A program made the translations under genes and the position numbers. DNA of 64,000 bases from a virus, in IMG/VR virus record IMGVR_UViG_3300007735_000793, positions 1-64,000 of that record; one strand, 5' to 3'. Shown here one piece after another: positions 32,811-41,118 of the stretch. The notes beneath the pieces were generated by a model. That model was not told the DNA's origin. It saw only the letters and a list, made by a program, of their open reading frames with translations, and made no database searches. Numbering within the stretch: position 1 is the first letter of the stretch; the number at the start of each line of letters is the position of its first letter.

Positions 32811-33995
32811 TTAATAGAATAAACCCAAAATTTGATTAAGTGGGGCGAAAGTTCCAGTTAACTTGAGCGTCATACCTTTGTATACAAAAACTATTCCCTC
32901 ATTTGGAACAATCTTATCAGGACCACCTATTGTCGCCATTCTTTCAAGCTCTAATTGTAACTTTCTTATCTTTTTTTCATCCCCACCACTTTTAACATCT
33001 TTAATGGTTTGGTCTAATCGTTGTTTCATATTACGAACTGCTTCATCTGGGTTCACTGTCAATACTGAACTCATAAACGATAATACATCTGCGCCAACCC
33101 CTAAAAATATATCTTCAAATGGTCGAATATTATCTTTTGATATTTTTTGATGATCATTCTTATCCACACCCTTCGCCCACTCTAATACCTTATCCGATTT
33201 TATGTTGTTACTATTTAAGACAAAACTTTTGTCGTAGAATGCCCATCTTTTTATCAAACCTTCTCGTGTAAATTTATCTAATTTTTCGGGTGAGTTTTTA
33301 TCTATGTATTCACCCCACCACGCCTGATGATATTCTGCCATACCATCACTATCTTTTAAACCATATTTTGATTGTAGTTTGTTTAACATCCCCAAATACT
33401 TTGATTGTAATTTTTCCAAGTTTATTTCCTTTGGTAGCTGTGTAATAGGTGGTCCTTGTATTGTGTATTTATCCTGCACATTCTGATTGATTTGTTTAAT
33501 CATTCCCGCTAATACCTTTGCATCAGATTGGTCTGCCCCAATCGCAACACCGGATTCATCGTATTCGGTAGTGTTGTGAAACACCAAAAGAGCCTGACCA
33601 TAAGGTATTACATTTACTGATGTTGGATATATCACTTCCAAATTCATAAACTTTGCACCCTGTTTGAAAATCTTATCCCTTTGTGCTTTTGATAATCGCT
33701 TTATTGCCACTTCTAAATCCCGCATAGCAAAGTTGTAAGCATCAGTTAGCCCACCCCTACCTCCGAACTTTGAAGCAACATCTGCGGCGTTCATTGCGTT
33801 TTCACCCCGATTAGCAAGGTGTCCTTTGTTTCTTGCGGCAATTAACCCCTTATCATCTCGCCAACTAATAGCAAGTGCCTGTCCATCTGTATTATGAACC
33901 AATATACCATTTGCGTAATAACATGAAAAATTATCAACTTTTATGTCATACCTGGTCTGAACTTTGTTTACTGGTTTTATTGATTTAATTTTCAT
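32811..33995 (-). CDS. Ligase-like nucleotidyltransferase C-terminal half with C-intein
   Basis: 394 residues. Residues 1-35 are a C-intein (YDIKVDNFSCYYANGILVHN), and Thr36 is the +1 residue. The extein starts TDGQALAISW, which after splicing to ...LTREK gives K-T-D-G, motif I of the DNA/RNA ligase superfamily. Further along, NEGIVFVYKGMTLKLTGTF supplies motif IV (EGIVF) and motif V (KLTG). The family resembles a conserved T4-type aquatic phage protein (DUF6267-like by memory). It may be an RNA- or DNA-repair nucleotidyltransferase, with the substrate unknown. The half cannot form the active site without the N-terminal half. Confidence 0.85.
   Translation of the reverse strand: MKIKSIKPVNKVQTRYDIKVDNFSCYYANGILVHNTDGQALAISWRDDKGLIAARNKGHLANRGENAMNAADVASKFGGRGGLTDAYNFAMRDLEVAIKRLSKAQRDKIFKQGAKFMNLEVIYPTSVNVIPYGQALLVFHNTTEYDESGVAIGADQSDAKVLAGMIKQINQNVQDKYTIQGPPITQLPKEINLEKLQSKYLGMLNKLQSKYGLKDSDGMAEYHQAWWGEYIDKNSPEKLDKFTREGLIKRWAFYDKSFVLNSNNIKSDKVLEWAKGVDKNDHQKISKDNIRPFEDIFLGVGADVLSFMSSVLTVNPDEAVRNMKQRLDQTIKDVKSGGDEKKIRKLQLELERMATIGGPDKIVPNEGIVFVYKGMTLKLTGTFAPLNQILGLFY
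33891..33995 (-). other. C-intein (35 residues) of canonical split intein
   Basis: Blocks F (TRYDIKVDNFSCYYANG) and G (ILVHN) only, ending His-Asn before Thr. This is the conventional split position used by known split inteins such as gp41-1 and NrdJ-1. Confidence 0.92.
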
Positions 33996-34007
33996 AGTTT
34001 ATTTCCC

Positions 34008-35582
34008 TCAAAGTGTTTTCAATTCCATATCTTCGGTCAAATCTTTAGCCTGAACATATCCTATACCATCTACATACATTCTATGATTTGGGGTTACTTG
34101 AATGGTTTTACCATCTTCCATTTCGATTTCTAACCACTCATCAGTATCATCGTTATTAAAATATGCTATAACATCCATAAATTCACTATTTCCAGTTTCT
34201 TCATTAAATGATAATACCGAATCGGTAAGTTTATTATCTACAAACTCTGATATGGGTATATTTCCATTATTTTTAGTTTGTATAACACTATCACCCGCTA
34301 TGCACTTTTCTCGAGTTAATTCCAAATCACCTTTTAAGGCCTTTGCTATTATGTTTTTTAAATCACCAAAAGTTAAACCCAACTCTAAATCAAACGGATG
34401 ATTCATATGACCGTATGCCCCGCCTTCTGTCAAATAATCGTTGAACTTTCTACCAATTCTTTCTAATAACTTATATTGCTTTCTATCTATTACTTCTAAT
34501 TTTTTTCCAATCACCCATTCAACAACCTCATATCCTAACCCCCTAAATACTTCCTGCAACTCCTTGTCCTCTACACCAGTAATATCAACCTCTACTTCGG
34601 GTGGAGCTTCAGGTGGTGCAACATCCAATGGAGTAGTAGCAATATCAGCAGTTACATAATCTTCCGTTTCGGGTATATCTAAAAGGTCATCCATTGTGAA
34701 TACCTTTCTTCTACTTGCATATTGATAAAAATCACCCGTACCTTTTGCCGATTTTTTAACCATCGCATCTGCTTTTGGAAACTCTATTTGTGTATATCCA
34801 CCACTAACAAACCAATAATCGTTTTTTTGCGCATCTTTACCCAAACCCAATACTCGTTTTTTACCTGGCGGAACATAAATTGCATCAGGCTCACCTGGAT
34901 CTGCACCATATCCACCTCCCAATGATGATTCAATAAGGGGAATTAAATTATACTTACTGAAGAAGTCTGATATAATTTCGTTTACTCCACCCAGCTTTTG
35001 GGTTATCATATTGTATATTTTTGGATTAAATTTTGGATATGCTTTTTTAAATCCCCCTTTTCTTTGTGATTCATCTCCCGCTGATAACCATTTTCTTACA
35101 TCCGTTCCACTTATTGGATTTGGTTGAGCAGGTGATGTATAAACATAACCACTTTCTTCATATCCACTTACAGGTTTAAATCCGGCACCACTATGAAATT
35201 TTTTGAAATATTTACCACCTAATCGTTGTGCATCTTTTTCCCCTACCACAGTTACAAATGCCGTTGTTTGAGGTGAAAATCCACTTAATATTTCAATTGG
35301 ATTATATGGGTTTTTTACCTGCACTACCTTATTCTTTGGAATATTAAACATTGTAGTCATTATTGTTTTTTTCTCCAAAAAATTAAAGGGGTCTTTAGGT
35401 CCACCACTTTTGTTGGATGTCCCAATCCAAACGGCATCCTTACCAAACTTTTGAACTAAATGTGAATAGGTAGCATAATGCCCCTTATGGAAAGGTTGAA
35501 ACCTACCCGCATATACCACCACTATATCTTTGACTTCTTCGGTTAATATCTCTTTAACCCATTCTTTTATTAAATTTCCCAT
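34008..35582 (-). CDS. Cytidylyltransferase-like / ligase-like fusion, N-terminal half with N-intein
   Basis: 524 residues. Residues about 20-190 are an NMN-adenylyltransferase/cytidylyltransferase-type domain: VVVYAGRFQPFHKGHY (HxGH) and the late motif ISGTDVRKWLSAGD. A linker and a Pro-rich stretch (APPEAPPEVEVD) follow. Then TEGGAYGHMNHPFDLELGLT and LKGDLELTREK lead up to the ligase motif I lysine (Lys426). Residues 427-524 are the N-intein. Splicing with the 33995 product restores K|TDG and gives a ~785-residue two-domain enzyme. The start has a promoter-like octamer 3 bases upstream and no obvious ribosome site. Confidence 0.87.
   Translation of the reverse strand: MGNLIKEWVKEILTEEVKDIVVVYAGRFQPFHKGHYATYSHLVQKFGKDAVWIGTSNKSGGPKDPFNFLEKKTIMTTMFNIPKNKVVQVKNPYNPIEILSGFSPQTTAFVTVVGEKDAQRLGGKYFKKFHSGAGFKPVSGYEESGYVYTSPAQPNPISGTDVRKWLSAGDESQRKGGFKKAYPKFNPKIYNMITQKLGGVNEIISDFFSKYNLIPLIESSLGGGYGADPGEPDAIYVPPGKKRVLGLGKDAQKNDYWFVSGGYTQIEFPKADAMVKKSAKGTGDFYQYASRRKVFTMDDLLDIPETEDYVTADIATTPLDVAPPEAPPEVEVDITGVEDKELQEVFRGLGYEVVEWVIGKKLEVIDRKQYKLLERIGRKFNDYLTEGGAYGHMNHPFDLELGLTFGDLKNIIAKALKGDLELTREKCIAGDSVIQTKNNGNIPISEFVDNKLTDSVLSFNEETGNSEFMDVIAYFNNDDTDEWLEIEMEDGKTIQVTPNHRMYVDGIGYVQAKDLTEDMELKTL
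34011..34304 (-). other. N-intein (98 residues) of canonical split intein
   Basis: Block A CIAGDSVIQTKNNGNIP begins at Cys427. Block B is GKTIQVTPNHRMYVDGIGYV with the TxxH motif, and the fragment ends DLTEDMELKTL. No endonuclease domain is present. Confidence 0.92.
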
Positions 35583-35585
35583 ATA

Positions 35586-35593
35586 GATAAATA
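35586..35593 (-). promoter_or_regulatory. Weak promoter-like element TATTTATC
   Basis: One mismatch to the octamer and only 3 bases before the 35582 start. Low weight. Confidence 0.2.
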
Positions 35594-35599
35594 TACAGT

Positions 35600-35764
35600 T
35601 TATTTTTGTTTATTGTTTTGTTTTAACTTCCCCATCGCTTCTTTGGATGTAAGTAACTTACCCATACTTGCCATTTTTTGAAATTCCTCCATAGTAATAC
35701 TGATAATGGGTTTACCACTATCTTTAATTTGTTGGAGGAGTTGAGGTGTGGGTTTAAGGAACAT
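35600..35764 (-). CDS. Small unknown protein (54 residues)
   Basis: Opens MFLKPTPQLLQQIKDSGKPI, continues ISITMEEFQKMASMGKLL and ends KEAMGKLKQNNKQK. It is a small helical, basic protein. It fills the gap between the ligase-like N-terminal half and a fibre gene with proper stop and start codons and phage-like codon use, so I accept it despite its size. No family is recognised. Confidence 0.6.
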   Translation of the reverse strand: MFLKPTPQLLQQIKDSGKPIISITMEEFQKMASMGKLLTSKEAMGKLKQNNKQK

Positions 35765-35774
35765 AGTGTTAGGG

Positions 35775-37574
35775 TTAGTTAGGTAAATAACAGGGGATTA
35801 GGACAGTATTTCCATTTAATTTTATTTCCATCCAATAATCAGGTGTTCCTAACGCAAAATCATCAGCAGTTTGCCCATATATTTCCTTAGCGGGAACATC
35901 TGGTAGGTATCTTGGTGGGGGATTACTAGCTTGTGCAGCATCAATTTGAATCCATTTTGTACTTGCAGGGTCTGATGTTATGTGTACATATTCAGCAGGT
36001 GATGATTGTTGTAACCCAACAAAACCACTATCTGTAGTTACAAGTATTCTTGGATTTCCACCCGTAAAAACCTCAATTACTCCAGTTGGTGTTTCAGTTC
36101 CTATACCAACATTACCATCACCCTGTACAAATAATGCTGCCGATGCTGATGGTGAAGATACCCGCAGTAATGATTGATTATTTGCCCCACTTACATGCAA
36201 TCTTGCAGAAGGGGTTAATAATCCTACACCCACATTACCACTAGCACTTATAAAGAAGTATTCTGCACCTGTTGTGCTTTGCACTCTCATTAAATTATCA
36301 GTAGCAACTGTGCCGCTAATGTGCAAAGACGCGGTTGGAAATCTTGTTCCAATTCCTACTCTTGATGATCCTACAGTAGTTCCTACTGAATCTATAGTTA
36401 GTACTGAATCAGTTAAAGCAGTTGCGGAGGTTGAACTATTATTATTTAATAAAAAGTGTATTTTACCACTTGCATTACCACCGCCACCATGCCCATCTGT
36501 CCTTTCAAATACAAGTGCCGATTTTCTATAAGATGCGTTTGTTTGCTCAACATATCCAAAAGATATGCCTGAAAAGTTATTAATGGAGACTTGCGCTCCA
36601 AAACTCGCTGCTATACCAGATATACTACCATTATAGACATCAAAAAGACGTTGGGGGGTTGATATTCCAATACCAACTCTACCACTACCACTTACAAATA
36701 ATATATTAGCGTTTGTTGGTGAACCTACCCTTAATAAAGCATCAGCATTAGCGCCACTTATGTGAAGTTCTGCGGTTGGTGATGTTGTGCCTATGCCCAC
36801 CTCAGTTGTTGGAGTTATTTTAACATTATTTGTAAATGTAGATGTAAAGTCATTCCAACTTCTTAATAACATACCACCATCGGTACTATCACGATGTATG
36901 TTAGGGAATGTAGCTCCATTAGCATTTATACTAACACCGGTGTTTCCATTAACAACTAAATTATGAACAGGTGTTGTAGTTCCAATGCCTATATTACCAC
37001 TGCTACTTACATACAGGTGATTAGTGTTAAATGCTGATGTGCCATCATTTAGTATAGTTAAACTTGCGCTTGCATTACTATTTTCTACCCTAAATGCTGT
37101 CGTTGCGGAGGTTGCTCCACTGCCTCTAATTTCTAATTTTGCCGATGGCGAACTTTCTCCAATACCTACAAACCCAGTAGAACCCACAATTCTCATTATT
37201 TCAGGTTGGGTAACTGCGCCTGCGTAAAATGATATATCATTTGCTCCAAATACCCCACCAAGCTCTGATAACATATAAGCCCCAGCATGTCCGAAACTTG
37301 AACTTGCTACTATGTTATTGGTATTATATCTGATATATGGAGTAAACTGCCCTGCCGTAAGAGCACCAATAGTTGATGCCGTTATAGAGGTTACAGTTAT
37401 ACCCCCGTTTACTTGAAGAGTGTTTGTTGGTGTCCCCGTTCCAATACCAACTCTACCACTACCTGATACGAATAAAGCAGAAGGTGCGGATGGTGATGAT
37501 ACTTGTAATAAATTGGCGTTATTTGAGCCAGTTATTAAAGCATTATCTAATATGGTAGGTGAAAATATATCCAT
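35775..37574 (-). CDS. Tail fibre protein with GIGT-TP repeats
   Basis: 599 residues made largely of units such as SGSGRVGIGTGTPTNTLQV, about eight in all, joined by Ala/Ser-rich strands (RVSSPSASAALFVQGDGN). The C-terminal ~70 residues (EYVHITSDPASTKWIQID ... FALGTPDYWMEIKLNGNTVL) form a separate beta domain that may be the tip or a trimerisation cap. It shares long stretches with the 1437- and 794-residue fibres (EIMRIVGSTGFVGIGESSP). Five bases separate it from the 935-residue gene upstream. Confidence 0.82.
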   Translation of the reverse strand: MDIFSPTILDNALITGSNNANLLQVSSPSAPSALFVSGSGRVGIGTGTPTNTLQVNGGITVTSITASTIGALTAGQFTPYIRYNTNNIVASSSFGHAGAYMLSELGGVFGANDISFYAGAVTQPEIMRIVGSTGFVGIGESSPSAKLEIRGSGATSATTAFRVENSNASASLTILNDGTSAFNTNHLYVSSSGNIGIGTTTPVHNLVVNGNTGVSINANGATFPNIHRDSTDGGMLLRSWNDFTSTFTNNVKITPTTEVGIGTTSPTAELHISGANADALLRVGSPTNANILFVSGSGRVGIGISTPQRLFDVYNGSISGIAASFGAQVSINNFSGISFGYVEQTNASYRKSALVFERTDGHGGGGNASGKIHFLLNNNSSTSATALTDSVLTIDSVGTTVGSSRVGIGTRFPTASLHISGTVATDNLMRVQSTTGAEYFFISASGNVGVGLLTPSARLHVSGANNQSLLRVSSPSASAALFVQGDGNVGIGTETPTGVIEVFTGGNPRILVTTDSGFVGLQQSSPAEYVHITSDPASTKWIQIDAAQASNPPPRYLPDVPAKEIYGQTADDFALGTPDYWMEIKLNGNTVLIPCYLPN

Positions 37575-37579
37575 TTTTA

Positions 37580-40387
37580 TTAATAGAATATTAAGGTTCT
37601 GAAGTGCGGTGTATCATTACTTCTTAAATAGTATAAGTAATCTAATCCATCATCACTCGTTTTTAATATCATTCTTTGAGCTTGTCTTGCGGTTGAGTTA
37701 CCTGCTGGTAATGTGGTTGCGCCATTTTCCATAATATCTCTATCAGTATCTATGTAAACAAACTGAGCGGAGATGTTAGGTTGAATATAAATTCGGTTTT
37801 TACCATCATAAGTAATATTAGTTCCATCAGTTAAGTTAAAGTTGGTAGCGTGATGCCAAGGTGGTATAAACGGATACTCATACATCATTGTTGCTATATT
37901 GTATTTTACAAACCTCAATGTAGAGTTTGCTTCAAACATATAAATGTATTTTCCTAATGAGCTAGTTGGTGTTAGGTTACTACCACTTTCTCTACCATAT
38001 ATCCATTTCATATCAGCACCCGCAGCACCTGTTACTGTAGAAGTTGTATTTCTTCTACCAGTTGGTAAAATACTATATACAGTTGTTGTATCAGGCGTTG
38101 CAGTTGTAGCACCAGCAGTATTAGTAGTACCAAAAGTTATTGTATTATTGGTATTTGATGAAATAGTTGCTTCTTGCCCCACACCCGTTCCTGCTAAAAA
38201 TCTAATTTGAGCACCCACCCAAAAGTTAGTAGGCCAGTTTTTAGTAGCATCTACAAGAGTGGATGCAGTACCTCCCGTTGCAGTTCCAAAGCCACGCGAT
38301 GATGATAACTCAAATGATACAACAAAGTTATTGGCAGTTGCTGCAGCATTTGCTGATAACGAAGCAGTTACAAATAATCCATTAGAACTTGTTTCAAATG
38401 AACGGAAGAATGTTGGAGAAGCAAAGTTTGTGCTGCTTGTTATAGGTGAACCAATGGGAACTTGTGATAATGTAGCAAACTGCGAAGCACTCATATAAAG
38501 AAATGGTTGACCACTAATCGTACTACCTGTTAAATAAAAGCTACTTGTTCCCGTTGTTATACCAGTATCTAATCCGTAACTTGCTCCAAATGCTTGAGGG
38601 CTTAATATGTTATATCCCCATACTGCCGTATTACCTGTTAAAGTAGTAGCGGATGCTTGTGCTGTTGCCAATGTTAGAGATTGCGAAGTATTTGCAGTAA
38701 TTCTTGAATAGTTAGTTGTAGGTGCGGTTGGTGAGCTACTCCATACTTGCACTATATTACCTACATGCTCATTTGTTACCCAGTTTTTAGATGTATCAAA
38801 TAATAGTGTAGTTGTATGTGCGTTTAATACCGCATTTGCTGAAGGTGTACTACCCATCGCATAAGTAAATGCAGTTGGTTGTGAAGTACCTGTTAAAGTA
38901 GCTGATAGTGGATATGATGATGTTGCTATAAATGTTCCATTGTAAATTGCAGCATCAGCACCAGTTGCACCTGTAATTGTTATTCTATCTCCAGTTTCAA
39001 AAGGATGTCCTGTGATTGTGGTTACAGTAGCAATATTACCTGTTCTTGTAATTGCTGATATAGGAACTTGAAAACTAAAAGATGAAGAATATCTAACTGA
39101 TGCAACATTCGCTACACCCTCATCTAACCTTTGAGATGGATAAAATGAGTTATTTAGGTTAGAGAATTGACCAACAGTAGCAAAGTTACCACCATTTATA
39201 TAGGATTTATCATCATCTACTATAATTTGGTATTGATTTGAACCGCTTGGTGCTACATCTAAATCAGCAGCAAATTGAAGAGTGTTGCTAGTATTTGAAG
39301 TTATTAATCTTTCAATACCATTTGTTTGGTTTACAAACCTATAATTTCTCCATTGATTAATTCCCCAGTTTTGGGTAGTATCTACTGCTACTCTAGCTGA
39401 ACCACTTGTTAAAGTTCCAGTAACAAATGGCGGTACTAATTCAGATGAAAGGGGTTCATATTGTAGGGTAGTTAAAGCTAAATAACTAGGCATTACACCT
39501 GTTTGACTATGTAATGGAAACCAGTTAGCATATAATGGGTCATATCTATATGCTAAAAAGAATGCGTTAGTAGATATATTTTGAACACTAACTAATGAAC
39601 CAATTATTATTTCAAAACGTGAACTTTTATCTAAATTGGTAGTCCAAGGGCTATCTACTGTAATAGTACTTCGTTGAATAACACAGCGAGTAGCAGTTCC
39701 TACTGAGATTGCGTTAGCATCATATACATGGTTATATGCCTGATTGGGGTCGGTTACATGCCATTCTGCGTTAGCGAAGTATAAAGTATCATTGTTGTTA
39801 TATAATACCCTTCTAACAAAGTATTGTTGTGAAGTTCCTAAATATGCTCTTACTTGATAACCTCTCCATTGATTTACCATCCACTTTTTGGTAGTATCAG
39901 TTATTGAGGTTACACCTGTTGTGGTGTTTGTATAAGTTGCAGTCGGAGTTAGATATTCTAAGTTTTCAGGTTGAGTACAAGCGGTAATAGTTCTTTCCTG
40001 TCCTCTACCTAATCCAGCTACTACTTTTATTTTTAATCCTACCACAGCACTTTCGTTGATAAATCCACCTGTTGCAGTTGAACTACCACTTGTCCCTGCT
40101 ATAAAGTTACCATAGTGTCCTTGGCTTAAATCCCATGAACCATTTACAGTTGATGCTGGTGAGTTAGGTAATAAAGAACCTAATGTTGTCCAAGAATCAC
40201 TATAAGTGTCATATAGATACATTGTTGTAGCTGAAGTGTGGAATGTGTATCTATTATATCTACTTCCAGTTGCTGCAGCAGGGAAGTTATAAACACAAGA
40301 GTTTGCTGCGGTAGTATAAGGTGAATACCTCATCCATTCCCATACGGGCTGGTCTACCATTGTTTTTAATCGTTTTGTTAGTGCCAT
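37580..40387 (-). CDS. Large virion structural protein with repeated 'KNW..N.W' beta modules
   Basis: 935 residues. The N terminus MALTKRLKTMVDQPVWEWMR is charged and Trp-rich, likely the attachment part. At least four ~70-residue modules follow, roughly at 145-215, 320-390, 525-600 and 720-800, each with (D)TTKKWMVNQWRGYQVRAYLG-like cores and a later NTxxTL strand. The C terminus has a kelch-like run (YIYMFEANSTLRFVKYNIAT). It probably forms a baseplate or fibre base component because it opens the fibre array together with two small genes. No enzyme motif is seen. Confidence 0.75.
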   Translation of the reverse strand: MALTKRLKTMVDQPVWEWMRYSPYTTAANSCVYNFPAAATGSRYNRYTFHTSATTMYLYDTYSDSWTTLGSLLPNSPASTVNGSWDLSQGHYGNFIAGTSGSSTATGGFINESAVVGLKIKVVAGLGRGQERTITACTQPENLEYLTPTATYTNTTTGVTSITDTTKKWMVNQWRGYQVRAYLGTSQQYFVRRVLYNNNDTLYFANAEWHVTDPNQAYNHVYDANAISVGTATRCVIQRSTITVDSPWTTNLDKSSRFEIIIGSLVSVQNISTNAFFLAYRYDPLYANWFPLHSQTGVMPSYLALTTLQYEPLSSELVPPFVTGTLTSGSARVAVDTTQNWGINQWRNYRFVNQTNGIERLITSNTSNTLQFAADLDVAPSGSNQYQIIVDDDKSYINGGNFATVGQFSNLNNSFYPSQRLDEGVANVASVRYSSSFSFQVPISAITRTGNIATVTTITGHPFETGDRITITGATGADAAIYNGTFIATSSYPLSATLTGTSQPTAFTYAMGSTPSANAVLNAHTTTLLFDTSKNWVTNEHVGNIVQVWSSSPTAPTTNYSRITANTSQSLTLATAQASATTLTGNTAVWGYNILSPQAFGASYGLDTGITTGTSSFYLTGSTISGQPFLYMSASQFATLSQVPIGSPITSSTNFASPTFFRSFETSSNGLFVTASLSANAAATANNFVVSFELSSSRGFGTATGGTASTLVDATKNWPTNFWVGAQIRFLAGTGVGQEATISSNTNNTITFGTTNTAGATTATPDTTTVYSILPTGRRNTTSTVTGAAGADMKWIYGRESGSNLTPTSSLGKYIYMFEANSTLRFVKYNIATMMYEYPFIPPWHHATNFNLTDGTNITYDGKNRIYIQPNISAQFVYIDTDRDIMENGATTLPAGNSTARQAQRMILKTSDDGLDYLYYLRSNDTPHFRTLIFY

Positions 40388-40390
40388 AAT

Positions 40391-40909
40391 TTAACTGAAT
40401 TCTAATTGGTTTCTTAAAGTTGCGTATGCTATTCTGGATTGTAGTACAAATGTGGACTCGGGTGCTGATATTGTAGATGCGCCTGATGGTCCGTTTATCA
40501 TAGTACTTTGCATTACTGTTGCTGTTCCTGTACTACCCCCAATATCAATAGTTTGCCTACCCGCACTATCTTGTCTTGATGATGGTTCTAATAATTTAAC
40601 CATCCTACCTAATAGTGCCGTTTGGTCACTCAAATATTGTAGAGTTTCTTGTGATGCAGGGGTGTATTGATTTTCTAAAAATATCTGTAAACTATCACTA
40701 TCACTCATTAATGATGTATTGTATGTTAATGTTAATACATTACCACTTATAGTTCCCCCATAATTTGGGTCTGCGAAGTTATAAATAATAAGATTATCAG
40801 TTACATTTGTAATAAGTAGTAATTGTGGTAATGATATAGTTTCCGATGTATTAAATGTAATTTGCTTTGCAGCCGCATTAAATGTATAATCTTCAAATAA
40901 TATTTTCAT
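40391..40909 (-). CDS. Structural protein in fibre cluster
   Basis: 172 residues. The N-terminal ~85 are a beta-sandwich beginning KILFEDYTFNAAAKQITFNT and ending DSLQIFLENQY. A helix QETLQYLSDQTALLGRMVKLL follows, then a Gly/Ser/Thr linker and the end YATLRNQLEFS. This looks like a small adaptor that joins a fibre to the 935-residue protein, whose gene starts 3 bases downstream. The function is inferred from context. Confidence 0.65.
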   Translation of the reverse strand: MKILFEDYTFNAAAKQITFNTSETISLPQLLLITNVTDNLIIYNFADPNYGGTISGNVLTLTYNTSLMSDSDSLQIFLENQYTPASQETLQYLSDQTALLGRMVKLLEPSSRQDSAGRQTIDIGGSTGTATVMQSTMINGPSGASTISAPESTFVLQSRIAYATLRNQLEFS

Positions 40910-41100
40910 AATCCTCCCCCTTCTTTTATAATTCTACATAGTTTTGGGTAGTTTTCAATTTGTAGTTTTTCAATACACCTCTCCGCCTCCTCATAAGAAG
41001 TAAATAGATAAATTGGTTTATTTTCCCCATCAACTAATGAAGCCCATATAGAGCTATTACCATCTAAAAATTGTATTTGTATTTCGTATCGTTCATTCAT
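40906..41100 (-). CDS. Small unknown protein (64 residues)
   Basis: Short protein: MNERYEIQIQFLDGNSSIW and FTSYEEAERCIEKLQIENY give a beta-beta-alpha pattern. The stop overlaps the next gene's ATG by 4 bases, which supports real translation. No family is recognised. Confidence 0.6.
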   Translation of the reverse strand: MNERYEIQIQFLDGNSSIWASLVDGENKPIYLFTSYEEAERCIEKLQIENYPKLCRIIKEGGGL

Positions 41101-41118
41101 ATCTATTATATATAGTTT

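Noticed and set aside
33993-34010. Stop-codon readthrough joining the two split-intein halves
   Set aside because: A second in-frame stop (TAA) lies between the TGA and the ATG, and the downstream ATG has a purine-rich leader, so separate translation is simpler.
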